DNA of 11,376 nucleotides from Phascolarctobacterium_A sp902463975 (GTDB taxonomy: Bacteria; Bacillota; Negativicutes; Acidaminococcales; Acidaminococcaceae): NCBI RefSeq assembly GCF_902463975.1, contig NZ_CABQHJ010000048.1, positions 1-11,376 on the forward strand, written 5' to 3'. The number at the start of each line of letters is the position of its first letter. Position 1 is the first letter of the stretch. The notes beneath the pieces were generated by a model. That model saw only the letters and a list, made by a program, of their open reading frames with translations. It had not been told where the DNA came from and searched no databases. Of this stretch, positions 6,775 through 11,376 are shown in pieces. A program made the translations under genes and the position numbers.

Positions 6775-6810
6775 CGGATACGAGCCAGCAGCTCCTCAGT
6801 TCCAAATGGC
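6775..6810 (-). pseudogene. 36-bp remnant of a KdpE-like response regulator gene
   Basis: Read on the minus strand this encodes PFGTEELLARIR, the segment that follows the conserved lysine of the receiver domain. It matches 8356-8391 of the intact regulator gene at 33 of 36 bases, without indels. Nothing on either side aligns with that gene: the DUF1638 repeat ends at 6773, and unrelated sequence with a hairpin starts at 6811. It is too short to be functional and is interpreted as a scar of a lost second copy. A chance match of this length and frame is unlikely, though the motif is common in OmpR-family regulators. Confidence 0.75.
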
Positions 6811-6823
6811 GCTGTTTCCATAG

Positions 6824-6866
6824 AACGCTGCAAGTTCTAATTTTTCAAAAGGGAACTTGCAGCGTT
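6824..6866. terminator. 14-bp perfect hairpin, terminator-like
   Basis: AACGCTGCAAGTTC (6824-6837) pairs perfectly with GAACTTGCAGCGTT (6853-6866) around 15 bases. The plus strand continues TTCTAATTT, giving a short T-run. The minus strand, on which the neighbouring GNAT gene runs, has almost none. It may terminate GNAT transcripts inefficiently, or be the terminator of a lost plus-strand gene. Confidence 0.5.
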
Positions 6867-6880
6867 TTCTAATTTGGTGA

Positions 6881-7433
6881 TTATTTCATCACTTTTACAA
6901 ATCTAAACATTTCATCCGGTCCTTCATCGGGATCATGCTCCTCACCAGCAGGCACACCATGCTCCGACTGAAAATACTCGCACCAAAACTGATCAATCTG
7001 AAAGCCGCACTTGTTGACATAGAAATGGATATTGCGCTTCTCAAAATACGGTGTACAGGTCTCCCAGACAACTGTTTCGGGGGTGTATTGCTTCTACTGC
7101 CTGCCATGCGCCATAGCCGATGCCTTTGCTATGCTCATTTGGCAGGGTAAAAAGAATTTCCAGTTCGTTGTGATGCGTCTCCTTGTTGATCTTCAGGATT
7201 ACACCGCCAACATTTTTGCCATCCACAACAATGCGGTAGGTTTCGTTTTTCGGATCGTCAATGCAGCGCTCGATGGTATCACGGGAAATGATTTCTCCAT
7301 CATCATCAATGTGATCATCCCGCTCACCGAACTCAATCATGGCTCCGTGCTTGAATGCCCACTGATTATCCAGAATAAACTGTTCCCGATCATCCGCCAT
7401 CAGCGACACAAGGGTTACTTTTGTGTTTTTCAT
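6881..7433 (-). pseudogene. GNAT N-acetyltransferase, frameshifted
   Basis: Acyl-CoA-dependent N-acetyltransferase of the GNAT fold, about 183 residues if the frame is repaired. The first frame (start ATG 7431-7433, AGGAGGA 7 bases upstream) runs MKNTKVTLVSLM and contains the core RIVVDGKNVGGVIL, then ELEILFTLPNEHSKGIGYGAWQAVEAIHP, whose KGIGYG matches the acetyl-CoA pyrophosphate-binding loop (Q/RxxGxG/A). At a G5 run (plus strand 7079-7083) the frame is lost. Removing one base restores ETVVWETCTPYFEKRNIHFY, then NKCGFQIDQFW, ending in TAA at 6881-6883. These C-terminal residues fit the usual last strands and helix of a GNAT domain. Unrepaired, the product would be 130 residues and lack the last strands. 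A sequencing error, a slippage-prone tract or true decay are all possible. The acceptor substrate is unknown. It sits where a kinase gene would be expected in the decayed potassium module. Confidence 0.85.
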
Positions 7434-7592
7434 ACTGAATTCCTCCTAAAAATGAAAACAGCTCGGCTATTACCCTAAAGTAATAACCGAGCTCACTCGA
7501 AATCTTATCTGACAGGCGGCCTGCATGATTGCACTGCAATCCTACTATCCCCTACACTACGGTGTACTGTCCTCCGATGACATATCTTATTC
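7434..7592 (-). ncRNA. Candidate structured leader (attenuator or riboswitch) of the GNAT gene
   Basis: Predicted 5' leader of about 159 nt between the promoter and the GNAT start. On the minus strand, GACAG (7567-7571) and CTGTC (7511-7515) can close a three-way junction. It contains hairpin TACAC-CGTA-GTGTA (7553-7566) and hairpin GATTGC-AGT-GCAATC (7527-7541), with purine-rich GGGGATAGTAG (7542-7552) and ATGCAGGCCGC (7516-7526) as joining strands. A terminator-type hairpin follows, and its T-run touches the ribosome binding site. This is the layout expected of a transcription attenuator. I see no T-box GGTGGNACCGCG and cannot assign a known riboswitch class. The structure is inferred by eye, without covariation. 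Confidence 0.45.
7448..7493 (-). terminator. Attenuator-type terminator in the GNAT leader
   Basis: On the minus strand, AGCTCGGTTATTAC (7480-7493) pairs with GTAATAGCCGAGCT (7460-7473), 14 bp including one G-T wobble, around a six-base loop. It is followed by GTTTTCATTTTT, directly before AGGAGGA (7441-7447). The wobble becomes a C-A mismatch on the plus strand, so the structure belongs to minus-strand RNA. A terminator this close to a Shine-Dalgarno sequence implies conditional read-through. Confidence 0.75.
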
Positions 7593-7598
7593 ATATGT

Positions 7599-7627
7599 AT
7601 GATAGCAAAAAACATTCTCGATTGCAA
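7599..7627 (-). promoter_or_regulatory. Promoter of the GNAT leader transcript
   Basis: On the minus strand, TTGCAA (7622-7627), a 17-bp spacer, then TATCAT (7599-7604). Transcription would start near 7592, just ahead of the structured leader. Confidence 0.6.
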
Positions 7628-7748
7628 CATGATATTTAAATTACAGCGAAAACAGTATGACTTCTGATTGATTTTGCCGTTATCGTTACTGGCCTTGCTG
7701 TCGTGTTTCTATTCTATGGGTGCTGAATAAATCGTAAAATTGCAATCG

Positions 7749-7966
7749 GTAGAAGATTTCAGCTTTCGTCTTTTCAAATTATCACATTAGGTTTTGCAGG
7801 AGTTATTCTGCTGGGTACCTTGCTTCTGATGCTGCCAATTTCCGTAGCAGAACGCTGTGTAACGCCGTTTCATGATGCGTTATTTACCGCAACCTCCGCA
7901 GTATGTGTAACAGGTATTGTGCTACATGATACCGGCAGCTACTGGTCGTCCTTTGGATTGTATTAG
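7749..7966 (+). pseudogene. 5' fragment of a second KtrB/TrkH potassium channel gene
   Basis: The frame from 7751 encodes RRFQLSSFQIITLGFAGV and continues through a first pore-loop signature AVCVTGIV to DTGSYWSSFG. It then hits unrelated sequence and a TAG at 7964-7966. It aligns without gaps to residues 8-76 of the intact channel gene (9999-10204), differing at 11 of 69 residues by my count. It is therefore a diverged paralogue, not a fresh duplicate. No ATG or ribosome binding site precedes it: an in-frame TGA lies at 7724-7726, after a 21-codon hydrophobic stretch (7661-7723) that I cannot assign. The break after 7956 is sharp, and the remaining ~370 codons are missing. A 70-residue, one-hairpin piece cannot form a channel. 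Confidence 0.9.
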
Positions 7967-7991
7967 CCCCCTGTACACTTTCCAACAGATT

Positions 7992-8705
7992 TTATTCTTC
8001 ATCTTCTGCCAGCATACGATAGCCTACACCAAGCTCATTGACGATATAGCGCTTTTCTCCCGGTGTCACACCCATTTTCTTCCTGATGTTTTTCATATTT
8101 ACCTGTAGCTTTTTGACGCTCCCATAATCAGAATAACCCCATACTGCTTGGATTATGGCAGCATAAGTCAGCACCTTTCCCGCATGGATGGAGAGGAAAG
8201 TCAAAATATTGTATTCCGTCTGTGTCAGTTCGATTTCCTTTCCATCGACCAAAACCTGCCTTTTATCGTAATCAATCATCAAATCTTGAAATTTAAATTT
8301 ACCGATGTGATTACCCTCGTTTTTCTCACTGTAACGATGACTGCGAAGCACTGCGCGGATACGAGCCATCAGTTCCTCAGTTCCAAACGGCTTGGTAATA
8401 TAATCATTCGCGCCAAGGTCTAAGGCTTCCACCTTATCCATTTCGCCGGAACGGGCAGAAAGGACAATGATGGGAACAGTATCAGCTTCTCTAACATCCT
8501 GAATTAAGCTCAAGCCATCACGGTCCGGCAACCCGAGATCCAGAACAATGAGATCCGGATGATAAGAAGCGTACATCATCATGCCGAGCGCACATGTTTC
8601 TGCACAGATTACCTGATAATCACTTATTTCCAAGTTGGCTTTGATGAAGCTAAGGATGTTTGCTTCATCCTCTACGATTAAAATTTTGAATTTATTATTG
8701 CTCAT
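7992..8705 (-). CDS. KdpE-like OmpR-family response regulator
   Basis: A 237-residue DNA-binding response regulator. The receiver domain spans residues 1-120: acidic pocket VEDE (11-14), phospho-acceptor D56 in DLIVLDLGLPD, S83 in VLSARS, K105 in DYITKPFG. The winged-helix output domain is at about 136-234 (ELTQTEYNILTFL, a VWGYSDYGSVKKLQVNMKNIRKK recognition region, GVGYRM). The sequence is most like KdpE. It is expected to be phosphorylated by the upstream-encoded kinase and to bind promoter DNA, most likely that of the divergent potassium channel gene (inference). The ATG at 8703-8705 overlaps the kinase 3' end by 11 bases. GAGGG (8713-8717) is 7 bases from it and 4 from an adjacent ATG at 8706-8708. 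The overlap implies translational coupling. Its 3' end faces the decayed channel fragment, with no clear terminator in the 25-base gap. Confidence 0.92.
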   Translation of the reverse strand: MSNNKFKILIVEDEANILSFIKANLEISDYQVICAETCALGMMMYASYHPDLIVLDLGLPDRDGLSLIQDVREADTVPIIVLSARSGEMDKVEALDLGANDYITKPFGTEELMARIRAVLRSHRYSEKNEGNHIGKFKFQDLMIDYDKRQVLVDGKEIELTQTEYNILTFLSIHAGKVLTYAAIIQAVWGYSDYGSVKKLQVNMKNIRKKMGVTPGEKRYIVNELGVGYRMLAEDEE

Positions 8706-9753
8706 CATCGCACCCTCTTGCCAAAGAAAAGCGGAATACAGCACCGCCGCCCTTCCTATTTTCCACAAAAATCTCGCTGCCATGCGCCTTAATAATAGCA
8801 GCACAAACCGAAATACCGATGCCCATATTACTGCGCGTTCCGTCTATCGGTGCTGCAGACTTTTTATAGCATCCGGTAAAAATCTTATCCAAAATCTCCT
8901 CCGGAATACCGCATCCGTTGTCGGCAACTTCAAATATGGCCTTATCTCCTGCAAGGGAAACCGACAGCTTCAGCTCTGTCATACCTTTCGCATGAAAAAC
9001 GGCATTTTCCAAAAAGTTCAGCAACACCTGCTCGATAAGGATAGAATCCATAGGAATATCCACAAAGTCGGCCGGTATCTGCGTAATCACCTTCTGATTC
9101 GGGTGTTTTTTGGCGAATTTCATAAGAACTGAGTCAATCAGCTCATCTAAAACGATTGGCGTTTTCACAATCTTGACCTTTGCACCATCGATTCTTGTAA
9201 CAGCCAGCAGGTTTTCGACCATACGGATAAGCCATTCACTATCCTCTTGAATTTCTCCCAACAGCTTTAGCTGCTGTCCTTCCGAAAGTGCATCCTTCTT
9301 AGAAATCAGCGTAGAAGCTGAGCCGTATATTGATGTAAGAGGTGTACGCAAATCATGAGAGATTGCCCGCAGCAGATTGCCCCTCATCCTCTCCTTTTCG
9401 CTTTCTGCCCGCAAATTCTCCTGATCACGTATCCTACTGTTCAACGTACTGGTGGAAACGGCAACAAGCAGCATAATTATAGCGGATAATATACTTTCTT
9501 CTACGAAAAAATCCAAAGTATAATAAGGATAAGTAAAGGCAAAATTCACTGCAAATACACTTAAGACAGCCGAAACAATACCATAGCAATACCCGTGCGT
9601 TTTCAGCGATATCAGAAAAACGCCGAATACAAAAATCATAGGAACCAGCGTTTGGGTTGTAAAGAGCTTCCGAATCAAAAGATTAATGGCAAAAGCACCG
9701 AAAAAAACGCAGACCGAAAACAAAATATCTTCTTTTCGTTGTTGATGCTTCAT
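8695..9753 (-). CDS. Short KdpD-like sensor histidine kinase
   Basis: A 352-residue membrane sensor kinase matching the C-terminal half of KdpD. The DUF4118-type membrane region has about four hydrophobic segments (residues 11-30, 36-51, 56-73, 88-104). A linker coiled segment (105-125) follows, then the H-box AISHDLRTPLTS with H133, N-box LNFLENAVFH with N250, G1-box DNGCGIP (278-283) and G2-box NMGIGIS (309-315). All catalytic motifs are intact. The large N-terminal KdpD and universal-stress-protein-like domains of classical KdpD (about 900 residues) are absent; such short forms occur in Firmicutes. It probably senses K+ or osmotic state through its membrane region (inference). The start at 9751-9753 is supported by AGGAG 7 bases upstream. 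An upstream in-frame extension lacks such a site. Confidence 0.9.
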   Translation of the reverse strand: MKHQQRKEDILFSVCVFFGAFAINLLIRKLFTTQTLVPMIFVFGVFLISLKTHGYCYGIVSAVLSVFAVNFAFTYPYYTLDFFVEESILSAIIMLLVAVSTSTLNSRIRDQENLRAESEKERMRGNLLRAISHDLRTPLTSIYGSASTLISKKDALSEGQQLKLLGEIQEDSEWLIRMVENLLAVTRIDGAKVKIVKTPIVLDELIDSVLMKFAKKHPNQKVITQIPADFVDIPMDSILIEQVLLNFLENAVFHAKGMTELKLSVSLAGDKAIFEVADNGCGIPEEILDKIFTGCYKKSAAPIDGTRSNMGIGISVCAAIIKAHGSEIFVENRKGGGAVFRFSLARGCDDEQ

Positions 9754-9783
9754 AATGCTTCTCCTAATTATTTTTACAACTTC

Positions 9784-9812
9784 ATTATACTTCACGAGCA
9801 AAAGCGCTTCAA
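9784..9812 (-). promoter_or_regulatory. Promoter of the kinase-regulator operon
   Basis: On the minus strand, TTGAAG (9807-9812), a 17-bp spacer and a perfect TATAAT (9784-9789). The transcript would start near 9778, about 25 bases upstream of the kinase ATG and within reach of its AGGAG. Confidence 0.6.
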
Positions 9813-9919
9813 GATTTATCACAAGATACTGATGCTCTACGCTCGTTTCTTTACCAAATCTACACCGAAAAAATGCTATGATAGGAACCATCAAAGCAGT
9901 GTTCAATATACGGCTTTTA

Positions 9920-9954
9920 CATTGTGTCCGCAACAAGCACAATGAATGTATAAA
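9920..9954 (+). promoter_or_regulatory. Inverted repeat and -10 element upstream of the potassium channel gene
   Basis: CATTGTG (9920-9926) and CACAATG (9938-9944) form a perfect 7-bp inverted repeat with 11 bases between. TATAAA (9949-9954) follows five bases later and no good -35 is present. A regulator-bound dyad where the -35 should be fits an activator-dependent promoter, and the KdpE-like protein encoded on the other side is the obvious candidate. Classical KdpE sites are not simply this sequence, so assignment of the binder is a guess. Confidence 0.4.
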
Positions 9955-9977
9955 CAGATTAACAAGAAGGTGTAGGT

Positions 9978-11318
9978 ATGTCAGAAGAAATAATTAGCAG
10001 AAGATTTCAGCTTTCATCTTTTCAAATTATCATATTAGGTTTTGCGGGAGTAATCCTGCTGGGTGCATTACTGCTGATGCTGCCGATTGCTACGCAGGAA
10101 GGCTGCACAACTCCGTTTAACGAAGCGCTTTTTACCGCAACCTCCGCAGTTTGTGTAACCGGTCTTGTGATACATGATACCGGCAGCTACTGGTCGTCCT
10201 TTGGGCAGACAATCATTCTGACGCTGATACAGATTGGCGGTCTTGGTGTTGTAACAGTAGCGGCATCATTTGCACTTCTGTCCAGGCGAAGAATTTCTTT
10301 AATGCAGCGCAGCACCATGCAGGATGCCCTATCAGCGCCAAATGTAGGCGGTATCGTCCGGCTTACGAAGTTTATCCTGTGGGGAACATTTTTGATTGAA
10401 CTGATTGGTGCACTTGCCATGCTGCCGGTGTTCTGCTACGACTATGGCTGGCACGGTATTTGGCTGGCAGTCTTTCACTCTATTTCTGCCTTTTGCAATG
10501 CAGGCTTCGATATTTTGGGAACCGCAGACAACATCTACCCCTCCCTTACCGGTTATGCGCAGAATCCTATGATAAATATAACGATTATGCTGCTTATCAT
10601 AATTGGCGGTATCGGTTTTTTGACCTGGGAGGACATTTGTGAAAACAAGCTGCAGTTCCGACGCTACAGAATGCAAAGTAAAGTAATCCTCATTTTTACG
10701 TTGATTCTTATTATCTTCCCGGCAATTTTTTTCTTCTTTGCTGATTTTGCTTCTCTCCCCATGGAAGCGCGGCTTCAAGCGTCCCTGTTCCAGTCGGTTA
10801 CAACAAGAACAGCGGGCTTCAACACAGCAAATTTATCTGCTATGTCCAGCTCGTCTCAAGGCATTATGATTCTTCTGATGCTGATTGGCGGTTCACCGGG
10901 CTCAACGGCCGGCGGTATGAAAACAACAACCTTTGCCGTCCTGCTTGCCAACATTGTTGCGACCTATCGCCAACAGGACAGTGCCCATTTTTTTGATCGC
11001 AGAGTCGATTACAATGCAATCAAGCTTGCCTCTACTATCCTCACCATGTATATTGCACTATTTTTTGGGGGAGGAATTTTTATCAGTGCCTATGAGAACC
11101 TGCCACTGTCATCCTGCTTATACGAAACAGCATCAGCATTGGGAACAGTCGGACTGACGTTGGGAATTACACCGCAGCTGCATGTACCCTCACAACTGAT
11201 ACTGATTTTACTTATGTATCTTGGCAGAGTAGGCAGCCTTACGCTCATGTACGCAGCATTATCCGGCAAAAAAGCAGTTAATTCAAAACTGCCGCTGGAA
11301 AAAATCACAATTGGTTAA
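9978..11318 (+). CDS. ktrB: KtrB/TrkH-family potassium uptake channel subunit
   Basis: A 446-residue integral membrane K+ transporter of the SKT superfamily, with the length of KtrB rather than longer TrkH proteins. The four pore-loop signatures are visible: AVCVTGL (57-63), AFCNAGF (171-177), TTRTAGF (275-281) and ALGTVGL (387-393), each with the selectivity-filter glycine. The GGSPGSTAGGMKT segment (304-316) corresponds to the gating-loop helix region of KtrB. It forms the translocation pore in the cytoplasmic membrane and normally pairs with a cytosolic RCK subunit (KtrA/TrkA), which would be expected just downstream. The start ATG is preceded by AAGGTG 5 bases upstream. It is divergent from the kinase-regulator pair, with a 224-base shared regulatory region. 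Complete, with TAA at 11316-11318. Confidence 0.93.
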   Translation: MSEEIISRRFQLSSFQIIILGFAGVILLGALLLMLPIATQEGCTTPFNEALFTATSAVCVTGLVIHDTGSYWSSFGQTIILTLIQIGGLGVVTVAASFALLSRRRISLMQRSTMQDALSAPNVGGIVRLTKFILWGTFLIELIGALAMLPVFCYDYGWHGIWLAVFHSISAFCNAGFDILGTADNIYPSLTGYAQNPMINITIMLLIIIGGIGFLTWEDICENKLQFRRYRMQSKVILIFTLILIIFPAIFFFFADFASLPMEARLQASLFQSVTTRTAGFNTANLSAMSSSSQGIMILLMLIGGSPGSTAGGMKTTTFAVLLANIVATYRQQDSAHFFDRRVDYNAIKLASTILTMYIALFFGGGIFISAYENLPLSSCLYETASALGTVGLTLGITPQLHVPSQLILILLMYLGRVGSLTLMYAALSGKKAVNSKLPLEKITIG

Positions 11319-11341
11319 ATAAAGACTAACTATAAAAAGTC

Positions 11342-11376
11342 AAGGAGGCAAAGATAAAAAACTTAAACCAAATAGA
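11342..11376 (+). CDS. Possible start of the downstream partner gene (KtrA?), edge fragment
   Basis: A strong AAGGAGG (11342-11348) lies 24 bases after the channel gene, and 5 bases later a frame opens at 11354 as ATA-AAA-AAC-TTA, encoding (I/M)KNLNQI before the window ends. Position and spacing suggest the next gene of the operon, and KtrB genes are usually followed or preceded by ktrA. The triplet at the expected start is ATA, not ATG, GTG or TTG, and no other start lies near. Too little is present to identify the product. Confidence 0.3.

Noticed and set aside
7434..7592. T-box or other familiar riboswitch in the GNAT leader
   Set aside because: No T-box GGTGGNACCGCG sequence and no signature I recognise of TPP, SAM, purine or guanidine RNAs, so it is reported only as an unassigned structured leader.
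7661..7726. Hydrophobic 21-codon stretch before the ktrB fragment as a small membrane protein
   Set aside because: It has no start codon, is bounded by stops at 7658 and 7724, and has no ribosome binding site. It may be a scrap of a lost gene but cannot be assigned.
8706..8804. N-terminal extension of the response regulator to an ATG at 8804
   Set aside because: The extra residues lie inside the kinase gene's catalytic end, have no receiver-domain similarity and lack a well-placed Shine-Dalgarno. The start at 8705 has one.
9754..9942. 63-codon N-terminal extension of the sensor kinase
   Set aside because: It would run through the proposed promoter and Shine-Dalgarno region, with no site upstream of the distal ATG. 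It shows no family-like sequence.
10332..10778. Minus-strand open frame of 148 codons inside the channel gene
   Set aside because: It is an antisense shadow of ktrB with no recognisable domain and a composition typical of a complement frame.

Overview
The window looks like a chromosomal segment of a low-to-mid GC anaerobic Firmicute. Strong Shine-Dalgarno sequences, TATAAT-type promoters (several of them extended -10) and hairpin-plus-T-run terminators all fit. The mix of an AAA-ATPase/PD-(D/E)XK gene, DUF1638 genes, a carboxyltransferase remnant and a KdpDE-KtrB module makes a gut Negativicutes-type organism plausible. That placement is an inference from gene content, and no ribosomal or marker gene is present to test it.

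Layout. 1-1860, minus strand: the 5' end of a peptidase S51-like gene, a RlaP/YcgL-type nucleotidyltransferase and a metallo-beta-lactamase-fold hydrolase. 2007-6773: two direct copies of a DUF1638 gene with their promoters, 3,963 bp apart. Between them lie a YitT/DUF6198-type membrane protein gene (plus), a decayed carboxyltransferase gene (plus) and an AAA-ATPase/PD-(D/E)XK gene (minus). 6775-7966: a graveyard holding a 36-bp scrap of a KdpE-like response regulator, a frameshifted GNAT acetyltransferase behind a structured leader RNA, and the first ~70 codons of a second KtrB/TrkH gene. 7992-11376: the intact module, with a KdpE-like regulator and a short KdpD-like kinase (minus, overlapping) divergent from a KtrB/TrkH potassium channel (plus). 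A possible partner gene begins at the right edge.

How the genes work together. The intact right-hand part reads as a potassium-homeostasis unit: the sensor kinase phosphorylates the regulator, which probably acts on the divergent intergenic region (9754-9977) to control the K+ channel subunit. The scraps at 6775-6810 and 7749-7966 lie in the same order and orientation as the matching parts of that unit, so a second KdpDE-KtrB module appears to have decayed next to it.

Most notable points: (1) the DUF1638 copies encode identical proteins, all ten coding differences fall at third codon positions, and the central 461 bp are identical; (2) the ruined second potassium module; (3) a candidate cis-regulatory RNA (promoter, three-way junction, attenuator-type terminator abutting the ribosome binding site) upstream of the frameshifted GNAT gene; (4) a His-to-Asn change in the metal motif of the MBL protein. 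No tRNA, rRNA, CRISPR array or transposase gene was seen.
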